NCBI RefSeq assembly: GCF_024347415.1
Contig: NZ_AP025476.1
Coordinates: 1,364,001 to 1,428,000 of the forward strand
Origin: Vibrio crassostreae
Lineage (GTDB): Bacteria; Pseudomonadota; Gammaproteobacteria; Enterobacterales; Vibrionaceae
Direction: 5' to 3'
Length of the DNA: 64,000 bases
How positions within the stretch are numbered: position 1 is the stretch's first letter; each line of letters begins with the position of its first letter. The notes beneath the pieces were generated by a model, which was not told where the DNA came from, ran no database searches, and worked only from the letters and a program-made list of their open reading frames with translations. Positions 1 to 8,619 of the stretch are shown here, piece by piece. The position numbers and the translations under genes are program-made.

Positions 1-353
1 AAGCCTAAACCAAGGTAATGACTACTGAAATAGGTTAGGGCAATCGCTGTAGAAAGTACCACAAGGCTCAGAATGAGGTAGTGCTTACCGTCTCTGAAGA
101 AGATACCGAAGAAGTTTGGACCCGCTTCAATGCCAACACAGTAAATAAACAGCATGAAGCCAATGGTGAGTGCATCTGCATTAAAAGAGAAGCCAAGATG
201 TCCCATAACGAGGGAAGTAATCAGAACACCGATTGAATTGCCGAGTTGGAGACTACCGAAACGAATTTTACCAATGGCTAATCCAATCGATAAAACAACA
301 AAGATGAGGAGAATGGGGTTTTGTTCTAACAGAAAAACAACGTCGATATTCAC
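1..353 (-). CDS. ybjL: YbjL/AspT-type transporter, N-terminal part (partial)
   Basis: The reverse strand reads from a GTG at 353 into a hydrophobic protein beginning [20 protein letters not shown] and continuing past the window edge; about 117 residues are visible. It closely resembles the start of E. coli YbjL as I remember it, including the stretches [27 protein letters not shown] and FFRDGK. This is the aspartate:alanine exchanger-like (AspT) family of inner-membrane transporters; the substrate of YbjL is not firmly established. At least three membrane segments are visible. The usual TrkA-C domains would lie outside the window. It sits downstream of grxA on the same strand, separated by a terminator, so it is probably transcribed separately. 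Family call is confident, function is not. Confidence 0.85.
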   Translation of the reverse strand, partial: MNIDVVFLLEQNPILLIFVVLSIGLAIGKIRFGSLQLGNSIGVLITSLVMGHLGFSFNADALTIGFMLFIYCVGIEAGPNFFGIFFRDGKHYLILSLVVLSTAIALTYFSSHYLGLG

Positions 354-496
354 AGTGGTCGCTCAATAATTGGCGTGAAACACAGGGTAAGTTTGAGAGG
401 TGAATTGTATCTAAATATAAATAAATTATAAGCGATATTTTGCTAATTTACTTGATTTTGACCTTATTCTTATTCCGTATGAAAACTGGTCATAAA

Positions 497-524
497 AAAA
501 GCCCGCTACAATGAGCGGGCTTTC
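497..524 (-). terminator. Intrinsic terminator after grxA
   Basis: A 7-bp GC-rich stem (GCCCGCT at 501-507 with AGCGGGC at 514-520) is flanked by an A run on the left, which is a U run for reverse-strand transcripts. It lies about 80 bases past the grxA stop. Confidence 0.85.
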
Positions 525-603
525 TATAAATCGTACAGTCCAACGCATAAATTGGTCAGTTGTTTAAGGTCTTAGCCTCGATTCTCTTGTGAGAAATCCT
601 AGC

Positions 604-867
604 TTAGTCGAAAAGACCTAGGTTTTCTTTTGCGTATGCTTCAAATTCTGTGCAGCCGCCGATGTGGTCTTGGTCGATGAAGATTTGTGGCACTGTGTCT
701 ACAGGCTTACCAACAGTCTTTTCTAGGTCAGCTTTGCTGATGCCTTCAGCGTGGATGTCAACGTAACGGTAGTTGAAGTCATCGCGTTTAGCTTTAAGAG
801 TTTCAGCATGCTCTTTTGCACGAACACAGAATGGGCAAGCAGGGCGACCAAAAATAACTACAAACAT
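604..867 (-). CDS. grxA: Glutaredoxin 1
   Basis: This 87-residue protein has the glutaredoxin fold and the dithiol active site CPFC at residues 12-15, preceded by MFVVIFGRPA. It also has the conserved cis-proline segment DTVPQIFID and the GG motif (HIGGCTEF) that contacts glutathione. Length matches enterobacterial GrxA (85 residues). It reduces disulfides in ribonucleotide reductase and other cytosolic proteins using glutathione. A Shine-Dalgarno AGGAG lies just upstream of the ATG. It stands alone, with a terminator downstream and about 400 bases of non-coding DNA upstream. Induction by oxidative stress is typical for the family but no OxyR site was identified here. Confidence 0.95.
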   Translation of the reverse strand: MFVVIFGRPACPFCVRAKEHAETLKAKRDDFNYRYVDIHAEGISKADLEKTVGKPVDTVPQIFIDQDHIGGCTEFEAYAKENLGLFD

Positions 868-1273
868 TTAATTTCTCCTAAATACGGGATGAGGCTCGTT
901 AACTCGATTATGTTAACTATTCTTTAGTGAATGCCACTCAAAATTTCTTAAAACCAACTATGCCTCAATGCCATGGGGAAATAAAGATGGAATTACCTCT
1001 TAATACAATAGGTTTTGTCTATCAGAGCAAATAATGGTCACAAAAAGGATCCATGTTGATTTCTGATAGGTATCTAGATTGATTACCCTTAATTTAAGAG
1101 TGTGAATTACCCCTAAGAATACGACTTTAATCCATCTTTAATGCGACAAGTTGCACCTCGTCAAAAAAAGCTCATACAGAACGAGGCATCTTAATACTGA
1201 TGCACGATACAAAGACTAAATTCCAACAACCAAGAGTTCGCAGTTTTGTTCAGTCATAGGCGCAGGAGGCACC
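868..1273. other. Intergenic region between grxA and the Fe-ADH gene
   Basis: About 400 AT-rich bases between divergently transcribed genes, so promoters for both must be here. The motif GAATTACC occurs at about 979 and 1103, with a related GATTACCC near 1080. No RNA gene, long ORF or strong hairpin was seen. An AGGAGG ribosome-binding site lies at 1263-1269 for the downstream gene. Confidence 0.5.
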
Positions 1274-2563
1274 ATGTTTCAATTTATGACATCTACAAAG
1301 ATCATCTTTGGTGATGGAGCACTTTCCGCTTCATTGTCTCTCTTTAATCAATACGGCTATAGCGTGCTATTGGTTACAGGCAATACATTAGAGCGCACTT
1401 CAGTTGTTACTGACTATCTCGATGCGCAGAGTATGCGTTATCAACACATTGCCGTTTCCGGAGAACCTAATATTAAAATGGTCGAAGAGGCCGCTATTTC
1501 TGCCCGTCGATTTAAGCCAGATATGGTAGTCGCGATGGGTGGAGGCAGTGCCATCGATATGGGAAAAGCGTTAGCTGCGGTTTTACCTAATCAAGGCAAT
1601 TTATACGACTATGTTGAAGTCGTCGGGCGTAATGTACCTCTTAAAACTAAACCTCTGCCATTTATTGCTATTCCAACCACTGCGAGCACCGGCGCGGAGG
1701 TCACTAAAAACGCGGTGCTGAAATCAGGGCAAGACCAAGTGAAAGTAAGCCTTAGAAGCCCAGACATGCTGGCTGACGTTGCGATTGTCGACCCAACCCT
1801 AACTCATGGAACTAATCTGTATTTATCTGGACGAGGTGCGATGGATGCATTTACTCATCTAATGGAAGCCTACGTGTGTGGTGAACCCAACCCGTTAACC
1901 GATATGATCTGTGAAGAAGGGCTGCGTAAGTTGAGTAGTTCTGTGGTTCGGGCGTGTGTTTATGACGAGCCTCAAGCACGTTCTGATCTTGCTTTTGCTT
2001 CTATGCTTGGTGGTATGGCGATAACAAACGCCAAGCTTGGTGCTGCCCATGGTTTAGCTTCTGCATTAGGAGGCAAGATTTCAGCGCCTCACAGTGTGAT
2101 TACCGCGCGCTTAGCTCCGTTCGTGATGCTGGAAAATATTGCGGTTGCGAGAGAAGAGAAAAGATTAGACATTTTAGCGCGTTATCAGCGAATCGCTCAG
2201 ATAGTGATAGGTAACTCCGAAGCAAAAGAAGAAGAGGCGATTTCTTGGTTATCTGAAGTGCTGGATACGCTTAAGTTACCCAATTTGCAGGAATTTGACG
2301 TCTGTGAAGCTCAGTTTGATGAGGTTTCTGCCGATGCGCTCAAGTCAGTGGCTATCAAAGGAAACCCTTTGCCGTTAAACCAAGAGAGGCTAGTGCATAT
2401 TCTGAAACAGGTTTGCGAGGAGTGCAGTTGTGGAGAAGGGGATCATGAGGCGGCTTCAATGAACCAATTTGAAGAATCTGCAGTAGAGTCTAGCTTTACC
2501 ATTATCAACTCTTATGCGTCCGAGAACAGCGTGGTAGAGAAAGGCAACAGTTGGACTATTTAA
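1274..2563 (+). CDS. Iron-containing alcohol dehydrogenase
   Basis: A 429-residue group III (Fe-dependent) alcohol dehydrogenase. The NAD-binding signature GGGSAIDMGKA lies at 89-99 and the family segment PTTASTGAEVTKNA at 134-147. The four metal ligands are in place: D191 and H195 in AMDAFTHLMEAY, H259 in GAAHG and H273 in APHS. It is expected to interconvert an alcohol and an aldehyde in the cytosol; the substrate cannot be read from sequence. The catalytic part ends near residue 385, where this family normally ends. About 45 more residues follow, starting with a cysteine cluster (CEECSCGEGDH) and then low-complexity acidic/serine sequence. A terminator follows, and the gene is convergent with hexR. 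Confidence 0.9.
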   Translation: MFQFMTSTKIIFGDGALSASLSLFNQYGYSVLLVTGNTLERTSVVTDYLDAQSMRYQHIAVSGEPNIKMVEEAAISARRFKPDMVVAMGGGSAIDMGKALAAVLPNQGNLYDYVEVVGRNVPLKTKPLPFIAIPTTASTGAEVTKNAVLKSGQDQVKVSLRSPDMLADVAIVDPTLTHGTNLYLSGRGAMDAFTHLMEAYVCGEPNPLTDMICEEGLRKLSSSVVRACVYDEPQARSDLAFASMLGGMAITNAKLGAAHGLASALGGKISAPHSVITARLAPFVMLENIAVAREEKRLDILARYQRIAQIVIGNSEAKEEEAISWLSEVLDTLKLPNLQEFDVCEAQFDEVSADALKSVAIKGNPLPLNQERLVHILKQVCEECSCGEGDHEAASMNQFEESAVESSFTIINSYASENSVVEKGNSWTI

Positions 2564-2619
2564 CGGCCTTCGATCTGTCTGCTATATAAATCAATATAAA
2601 CTATTTTAAACAGACAAAT

Positions 2620-2649
2620 AAAAACGGAGCTTTTAGGCTCCGTTTTTTA
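2620..2649 (+). terminator. Bidirectional terminator between Fe-ADH and hexR
   Basis: Stem CGGAGC (2625-2630) with GCTCCG (2637-2642), extended by A/T pairs, with A and T runs on either side. It serves the forward Fe-ADH gene and probably hexR from the other strand. Confidence 0.85.
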
Positions 2650-2702
2650 ATAGCTATCTTTTTGTTCTTACCTTAGAGGCTCTTTTCTCGAACCCTAGAA
2701 GG

Positions 2703-3566
2703 TTAGAACTGAGAGTATTTCTCGTAACGTGAATCACGAAGAGACTCTTTAACGCGCTTCAGGTTCTCTCTGAAACCAGAACCACGACGAAGCGTAAAGC
2801 CTGTCGCTAACACATCAATAACCGTCATTTGAACAACTCGGCTTGCCATTGGCATATAAACGTCTGTGTCTTCCGGTACATCCAATGAGATAGAAAGCGA
2901 ACTTGCTTTATCTAGTGGAGAGTCTTTTGCTGTGATAGCGATAACCGTTGCGCCGTTTTCACGGGCTAGGTTTGCAATCTCTACTTGGCTCTTAGTGCGA
3001 CCAGTGTGAGAGATAAGAACAATAACGTCATTATCACTGCAGTTAATGCAGCTCATTCGTTGCATCACAATGTCTTCGAAACACGTGATTGGGATATTAA
3101 AACGAATAAACTTGTTTTGAGCGTCTTTGGCGACAGCTGAAGAGGCACCTAGTCCGAAGAATGAAATGCGTTTTGCTTGAGTCAGCAAGTCAACCGCACG
3201 GTTTACTTGCATCGCATCTAGACTGTTTTTAGCAACGTCTAGACAAGCCATAGTTGATTCGAAAATCTTATGCGTATAAGCATCCGGACCATCATCTTCT
3301 TCAACATTACGGTTCACGTAAGGTGTACCGTTCGCCAAGCTTTGAGCTAGGTGAAGTTTGAAGTCAGGAAAGCCCTTTGTGTCTAAACGACGACAGAAGC
3401 GGTTAACTGTAGGCTCACTCACGTCAGCCATTTTAGCTAAGGTAGCAATGCTAGAATGAATTGCAGTTTGAGGGGAAGCCATGATTACTTCGGCTACCTT
3501 ACGCTCAGACTTGCTGAAATTTTCCAGGTTTTTTTGTATTTTTTCTAATGTATTCATAGTGTTCAC
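2703..3566 (-). CDS. hexR: HexR, RpiR-family repressor of central carbon metabolism
   Basis: A 287-residue RpiR/MurR-type regulator. Residues 1-80 form the winged helix-turn-helix domain (segment ISATLAKMADVSEPTVNRFC-like, here SIATLAKMADVSEPTVNRF). Residues about 125-260 form the SIS sugar-phosphate domain with the motifs FFGLGASSAVAKDAQ and VLISHTGRTKSQVEIA. HexR in gamma-proteobacteria binds the Entner-Doudoroff intermediate KDPG and controls glycolytic and gluconeogenic genes; that role is taken from the family. A second ATG three codons in (MNTLEKIQKN) is an equally plausible start. It converges with the Fe-ADH gene. The palindromic HexR operator was not found in the adjacent upstream region. 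Confidence 0.88.
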   Translation of the reverse strand: MNTMNTLEKIQKNLENFSKSERKVAEVIMASPQTAIHSSIATLAKMADVSEPTVNRFCRRLDTKGFPDFKLHLAQSLANGTPYVNRNVEEDDGPDAYTHKIFESTMACLDVAKNSLDAMQVNRAVDLLTQAKRISFFGLGASSAVAKDAQNKFIRFNIPITCFEDIVMQRMSCINCSDNDVIVLISHTGRTKSQVEIANLARENGATVIAITAKDSPLDKASSLSISLDVPEDTDVYMPMASRVVQMTVIDVLATGFTLRRGSGFRENLKRVKESLRDSRYEKYSQF

Positions 3567-3916
3567 AAGGGTATAGAGAACAACTTGCTAGTTAATATCT
3601 TTTACCAGGGGGTATGGCTGAAACAAATATCAATAAGTACAAAACCAAACTTAGATTGGGTATCGTAAATACTGCTGCATCAAATAGATATCAAGCTAAC
3701 TAGCACCATAGAGTCAGTATAAACCCAACATACTATTTACTAATACAAAAACACGGCATGAATGCTTAAGAATATGACAAACCTCAACAAAATTTTAGAA
3801 AAGTACAGAATTGGAAGAGGGTTTGAGCAAAAAGAATGCAAATTGAGTATGAACTGACAGCTTAGTTACATCAAAAAGAAAGAAATTTTCAATTTGATGC
3901 AACTAAAATTGAATGG
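3567..3916. other. Intergenic region hexR-panP with inverted repeat
   Basis: 350 AT-rich bases upstream of hexR and downstream of panP. The only structure seen is an imperfect inverted repeat, TTAGTTACATCAAA at 3862-3875 with TTTGATGCAACTAA at 3893-3906. It sits just after the panP stop and could cap or end its transcript, although no U run follows it. Confidence 0.4.
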
Positions 3917-5560
3917 CTATGCGTTGATTTGCGTAACCAACTTGGTGATTTTACCCATCAAGTTAGGCGCTAGTTTAGAGATCTCGCGTTGTTCTTCAAG
4001 CACTGAAGAAAGAATCTCATTACCCGTTAGTGGGTTAGCTAACACGACGCGGAAAACAATGATTGGCTGGTGTGCCCAAGCTTCAGGATTTAAACGAGTA
4101 CGTGACACAAAAGACTTGCCGGTCTCACGCTGCTTCTTCTGAATAAACTTAGTCAGTTCATTAAGTAACTCGTTCAGCTGTACGCGTTGTTCAGGCTCCG
4201 CTTTAAGCAGCGCAGCTTTAACTGATTCAGGAACATAGCGGTAAGTCAGCAGGCAAAGCTCTGGCTCTGATACCAACTCAAAATCGCTTTGTTCTTTAAT
4301 CAGATCGGCGAAGTAACGTGCCTTGTTGATACTTTGGTCGATCAACAGCTCATAACCTGGGCGGCTAATTATGTGCATAGCTGCGTAAACCAGCATTGCC
4401 ATGCCTGAACGAGAGCCTTCAAGAGTATGACTGCCTAAATCTTTTGAGCCTTTACGAAGGATGTATTGAGCGTGATGCTCAATCGCTGTCATCGCATCTG
4501 GTTTCTTAAACAGAACCATGCCTGCGCCCATAGGGATGTAAAGCTGTTTATGCGCATCGATGGTGACGGAGTCAGCCAATTCGATACCATCAAGCAGGTG
4601 ACGATGATTGTTAGACATCAAGGTCGCACCGCCCCAAGCAGCATCCACATGGAAGTGACAATCTGATTCTGCACACACCTCAGCAATATCTTTAAGTGGG
4701 TCGATATTGCCAGTTTCGGTCGTGCCAGCCACACCGATCACGGCAAAAGGCTTAATCTTGTTCTGTTTTAGTTGCTCAATCTTAAGTCTTAGGTCGTCAG
4801 TGCAAATACGGTTGTCGTTATCCGTCTTAACCGATACCAAACCTTCTTGGCCAATACCAAGCACATCTGCGGCTTTCTTAAGAGAGTAGTGACCACGTTC
4901 AGAGACTAAGATGGCGAGGCCTTCATAGTCGTAGTGCTTCATGGCTTTGAATAAGCCTTCTTTCTCTACACCTTTGAACGAACCTTGTGCTTTCAGTGCA
5001 TTGTTACGTGCAACCCAAAGCGCCGTAATGTTCGCGATGGTACCGCCAGAACAAAACGCACCCAAAGAGTGGTTTGCACTGTGCATCCAACGAGAATAGA
5101 ACTGGTCATTATCTTGATAGATTAAGCGATGTAACATGCCCAGAACTTGGCGCTCTAGGGGAGTGAAAGCTTTGGAGGTCTCAATTTTTACTAGGTTCTG
5201 ATTCAGCGCAATCATGATTTTAGAAAGCGGCATCAGGAAGTACGGCAACGCAGACGTCATGTGACCAATAAAACTTGGCGAAGACGTATGTACCGAATGA
5301 GACACGAGCGAATCGAGGAGATGCTCAGTATGTTCAGAAACAAACTCAGGTTGCTCTGGGATATGAGCATTTGAAAAATCTTTCTCAATTTCACGCAGCG
5401 GCTTTTCTTCAGCCACAATATGTTCACGTAAGAATTGATTCAGGTTTCGTGAAAGTTTGTCTTCAATTTGAGTGAGTGTTGAATCTGGGCCTTCCGGTAC
5501 CGTGAAGATACGTAGAAGACTGTCGAAGCTAACATCTGCTGTTTTTTGTTCCGTAACCAT
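3917..5560 (-). CDS. panP: PLP-dependent aspartate 1-decarboxylase PanP
   Basis: A 547-residue group II pyridoxal-phosphate decarboxylase. The cofactor lysine is K338 in TIDAHKQLYIPMG, and the cofactor-contacting aspartate D306 lies in HVDAAWGGA. Other family markers are FCSGGTIANITALWVARN (about 169-186) and AGTTETGNIDPL (278-289). Vibrio genomes carry this form, annotated as pyridoxal-dependent aspartate 1-decarboxylase and named PanP. It supplies beta-alanine for pantothenate and CoA in place of the self-cleaving PanD. The older label is glutamate decarboxylase-like. Whether panD is absent cannot be judged from this window. The upstream neighbour on the same strand is a small secreted protein about 120 bases away, with no terminator seen between them. 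Confidence 0.82.
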   Translation of the reverse strand: MVTEQKTADVSFDSLLRIFTVPEGPDSTLTQIEDKLSRNLNQFLREHIVAEEKPLREIEKDFSNAHIPEQPEFVSEHTEHLLDSLVSHSVHTSSPSFIGHMTSALPYFLMPLSKIMIALNQNLVKIETSKAFTPLERQVLGMLHRLIYQDNDQFYSRWMHSANHSLGAFCSGGTIANITALWVARNNALKAQGSFKGVEKEGLFKAMKHYDYEGLAILVSERGHYSLKKAADVLGIGQEGLVSVKTDNDNRICTDDLRLKIEQLKQNKIKPFAVIGVAGTTETGNIDPLKDIAEVCAESDCHFHVDAAWGGATLMSNNHRHLLDGIELADSVTIDAHKQLYIPMGAGMVLFKKPDAMTAIEHHAQYILRKGSKDLGSHTLEGSRSGMAMLVYAAMHIISRPGYELLIDQSINKARYFADLIKEQSDFELVSEPELCLLTYRYVPESVKAALLKAEPEQRVQLNELLNELTKFIQKKQRETGKSFVSRTRLNPEAWAHQPIIVFRVVLANPLTGNEILSSVLEEQREISKLAPNLMGKITKLVTQINA

Positions 5561-5678
5561 AGCAAGCGAGTTATTTTTCTAATATTGACGCGAGCGGGAC
5601 AATCTAAACGAAAACGGGAACAATGTCCCGTCTTAATTATGAAATCCAACTTCTCAAAAAAGCGTATTAAATGAGTGG

Positions 5679-6206
5679 TTATTTACACTTAATCGCTTCA
5701 AGTTTAGCAATCGACTGGTTGTAGCGTTGAAGCGCTGTGTCGATTTGCTTAGGGTGGCTAAGCAGTTCTGCAAACGCTGAACGTAGCTCGTAGTTTTGAG
5801 CATGAGGCTTTGATTGGCGGTCGTCGAACGTGGTTTTTGCTACTTTACCTAATTCGTCATCGCGCTGTGAAAGCGTCTTAATGTCGTGTTGCTCAAGTTG
5901 CAGCCAACCTTCAACTGGTTGCTCTGTTGCCACTTTGCTTGAGTCGTTTACTAAGTAGTAGTGAACGGCTGCACGATTTAGCTCAAAGTGGTGCTTACGA
6001 CCTTCTAGGAACCACTCACTTACTTCTGTTAGCTCTGGATATTGCTCAGAAGTTAATGCAGTAAGGTCAGTATACCAACCTAAAGAAGCGTCGATGTACG
6101 CATCATATTTTTTTGCTTGGCACTGGTTTGTCTCAGACATTGAATCTGCTGCAAAAGAGAAAGTAGAAGTTGTAGCTAGCAGTAATGCGACGCAAAGGCG
6201 TTTCAT
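5679..6206 (-). CDS. Secreted protein of unknown function
   Basis: A 175-residue protein with a clear signal peptide (MKRLCVALLLATTSTFSFA, cleavage likely at about 19/20). The mature part is charged and helical, ends in ECK-like sequence (AIKCK), and contains cysteines at about residue 28 (NQCQAKK) and near the C terminus, which could form one disulfide. I do not recognise the family. AAGGA lies 8 bases before the ATG, supporting the start. It is upstream of panP on the same strand and downstream of lysO, with about 175 bases of non-coding DNA before it. Confidence 0.8.
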   Translation of the reverse strand: MKRLCVALLLATTSTFSFAADSMSETNQCQAKKYDAYIDASLGWYTDLTALTSEQYPELTEVSEWFLEGRKHHFELNRAAVHYYLVNDSSKVATEQPVEGWLQLEQHDIKTLSQRDDELGKVAKTTFDDRQSKPHAQNYELRSAFAELLSHPKQIDTALQRYNQSIAKLEAIKCK

Positions 6207-6380
6207 AGTGGTTCCTTTTGTAAGTTTATTCTTTTTATAACTTTGTCGTTACAGGTTACCGTGATCGTTATTTGTTGAGCAATGACACTTAGTGTCTTTT
6301 TATTTCGGTAACTGTATCGGTGTCTTGGGCATTGGTATTCGAGTTGCATTCTAATCTAAAACAAACGCTATTCCTGCGAT

Positions 6381-7286
6381 CTAGTTAGCAAGAGATACAA
6401 AGAACAACATCAATATCGGAACAAGCAAGCTTAGGATAAAGCCACTGACGATAGCGATAGGCACACATCGAACGCCGCCTGTTGTTTGAATAACCGGTAA
6501 GGTGAAGTCCATCGCAGTAGCACCAGCATAACCAATAGAGGTACATGGATAGCTGCGGATCAGCACTGGAATCAGTACCAAAGCAACCAACTCTCTTAAT
6601 AGCTCAAGCATGAACGATGCGCCGCCATAGACAGGGCCAAAGGCGTCACCCATCAAGATACCTGCCAGAGAGTACCAGCCAAATCCAGAAGACATAGCTA
6701 GGGCTTTGAAAAGAGGGATATCAAGGATGTAAGCAGCGATCACACCGCCTAACATTGAGGTCATGATGATCGTGATTGCGATAACCATGCCGTGCTTGTT
6801 GAGCAGGATCTGACGAAGTGTCAGCCCGCTATTACGCAGTTGAATACCGATAAAGAAGAGAAGAACAAACAGAATCCATTCGCTTGCGGTATCAACCCAA
6901 TCGAGGCCAATAGGCAGTACTAAGCCAGCGATAAGGCCTGAACCCACCACTAGGATCAGCTTGGCAGACTCCATTGCCATAGAAGAGAGGGGAAGCTTTT
7001 TGTTACTGCTGTCAGTCTTGAGTGGCAGTAACTTATCAATAGCGGGCAGCGCCATCAGGTTACAAACGCTTAAGCAGACGAAGAAAGTGGCGGTGTAAAG
7101 AAGGATTGTCTGTAGATTACTGCCTAAGTTATCGAGAGCGGCTAAGCTGAGTCCCATTAACGCCAGAATCACGTAGATCAACCGCGATGTTGAGCGGTTG
7201 ATGAAGTCTAGCGTATGAGCGTTCGAAATTGAAAAAAGATACCCCACGACGAGTGGCGCAAATATAAAGATCATCCCTGTAAACAT
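6381..7286 (-). CDS. lysO: Lysine exporter LysO (DUF340)
   Basis: A 301-residue polytopic inner-membrane protein with about eight hydrophobic segments. It matches the LysO/YbjE family, which exports L-lysine and its toxic analogues from the cytoplasm. Family segments visible include SSGFGWYSLAGILMGDAFGP and LLRELVALVLIPVLIRSYP. In E. coli the gene is controlled by ArgR in response to lysine; no such site was identified here. Only 54 bases separate the start from the HDOD gene stop upstream, so there is no room for a lysine riboswitch, and the two may be co-transcribed. GGGGAAAG precedes the ATG at a good distance. Confidence 0.85.
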   Translation of the reverse strand: MFTGMIFIFAPLVVGYLFSISNAHTLDFINRSTSRLIYVILALMGLSLAALDNLGSNLQTILLYTATFFVCLSVCNLMALPAIDKLLPLKTDSSNKKLPLSSMAMESAKLILVVGSGLIAGLVLPIGLDWVDTASEWILFVLLFFIGIQLRNSGLTLRQILLNKHGMVIAITIIMTSMLGGVIAAYILDIPLFKALAMSSGFGWYSLAGILMGDAFGPVYGGASFMLELLRELVALVLIPVLIRSYPCTSIGYAGATAMDFTLPVIQTTGGVRCVPIAIVSGFILSLLVPILMLFFVSLAN

Positions 7287-7340
7287 GCTTTCCCCATTGC
7301 ATTTACTTCATATTACATTTACTTGTCACTTAACAGTAAC

Positions 7341-8417
7341 TTAGAAGCCGCTAGTATTGATCACGTCGCTTAGCTTTGCATTAAAATCATGTTTGCTCAA
7401 GTTGCTTAATTTATAAAGCACCTCTGCACCTGTCACGTTAAGCTCAACTTCGTGATCATCGATGTTCTCATCCTTGTTTCTGAACATCAGCAGGTGGTTA
7501 GCGATTCGAGCAATATCTAAGTAAGACACTTCACGTTGTTCGTGGTTGTTGATGGTATTGCTGCATACATCAATAAAGTCGCTGTCAAAGCCCCAACGGT
7601 TAAGCACCAATTTACTGGTAGCAGAACATTGGCCTTGGAAGATTTGTAGAGCAATGTCGTGGTCTAGGTAATTGCCATTTTCGAGGTAGAGGTGGTATTC
7701 GCTAACCAAACAGAACAAGCCAATATCAGCCAGCAATCCAACAAGCAGTGATTTTTCATGTTCAAGGTAGCGGTATTCAATAGGAGAGAGCTCTTTGAAG
7801 CCGTTGGTAACCAATACCATAGTGGCGCCCAGTTCTTTGGATACAGAAGCGCTATTAACCAATAACTCATTACATTCTCTGCTTAGGTTCACTGAATGTT
7901 TGAGTTGCTCTATGGCTTGAGCTGTCACGATGTCACGAACTCTTAATATGCCAAGGCGGGACACGGCTGTCATGATATCAACACAAGTAATATTACGTCG
8001 GTTAAAGACGACAGAGTTAGCCACACGAATGACGATAGCAGTGAGGCCTGGATCTTCGAGTAGGCACTCGGCAACTTCGGCAATCCCGGTTGACTCAAGG
8101 GTACAGAGCTTTTGAATTTTCAGTACAACGTTAGGGATAGGAGGAAGTGTTATTTTTCCCGCTGAGATAGAATGGCCAACAAGTTGGGCAAACTCTGATT
8201 CTAGACCCTTTAAGAGAAGAGTCTTATTTTGTGGTAGCCAGAAAAACGATAAATGATTCATATAAAAAGTAAAAACATGTATGTCCTGCCATTTTACAAG
8301 CCACGATGCTGCGAGGCAATACTCATCCGTCCACATAACCTTTAATAATTTGAACCGGTGTATCACTAGGTGTCCAAATTCAAGCATGGTTTGATAGTTT
8401 ACTGTGACGTCAATCAT
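7341..8417 (-). CDS. HDOD-domain protein
   Basis: A 358-residue protein with an HDOD domain, a degenerate relative of HD phosphohydrolases, at about residues 85-290. Markers are the segment LPPIPNVVLKIQKLC near 91-105, LLEDPGLTAIVIRVANS near 124-140 and AVSRLGILRVRDIV. The catalytic HD pair is not evident, as is normal for HDOD, so a scaffolding or signalling role is likely. The first 50 or so residues do not resemble the family, and a second ATG at 8261 (MNHLSFFWLPQ) may be the true start; neither has a strong ribosome-binding site. It is divergent from tfoX and just upstream of lysO. Confidence 0.75.
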   Translation of the reverse strand: MIDVTVNYQTMLEFGHLVIHRFKLLKVMWTDEYCLAASWLVKWQDIHVFTFYMNHLSFFWLPQNKTLLLKGLESEFAQLVGHSISAGKITLPPIPNVVLKIQKLCTLESTGIAEVAECLLEDPGLTAIVIRVANSVVFNRRNITCVDIMTAVSRLGILRVRDIVTAQAIEQLKHSVNLSRECNELLVNSASVSKELGATMVLVTNGFKELSPIEYRYLEHEKSLLVGLLADIGLFCLVSEYHLYLENGNYLDHDIALQIFQGQCSATSKLVLNRWGFDSDFIDVCSNTINNHEQREVSYLDIARIANHLLMFRNKDENIDDHEVELNVTGAEVLYKLSNLSKHDFNAKLSDVINTSGF

Positions 8418-8577
8418 GAAAAACCAGAATACTCAATTGATTGATGTGAACTATGTCCAGACTTATTTTTCTTTTCGAAGTATGATTTATTTAAAGGTGG
8501 AAAACGAAACCATAATATTCACCTATAGAATAACAAAATAGATTTAAAATTTTTCGCATAACAAGCTGCTTGTCTGG

Positions 8578-8613
8578 TGATCAACCTAATCGGGGTAATT
8601 TGATTAAGGATCA
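8578..8613 (+). promoter_or_regulatory. 5'-leader hairpin covering the tfoX ribosome-binding site
   Basis: TAATC (8587-8591) pairs with GATTA (8602-8606) around a ten-base loop. The stem continues, with a small bulge, through CC (8585-8586) with GG (8608-8609) and TGA/TCA further out. The tfoX Shine-Dalgarno AAGGA (8606-8610) is inside the stem. In V. cholerae the sRNA TfoR opens a comparable leader structure to start tfoX translation during growth on chitin. The hairpin is read directly; control by TfoR is inferred. Confidence 0.65.
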
Positions 8614-8619
8614 ACGGAT

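Noticed and set aside
7287..7340. Lysine riboswitch before lysO
   Set aside because: Only 54 bases separate lysO from the upstream stop, too short for the L-box fold.
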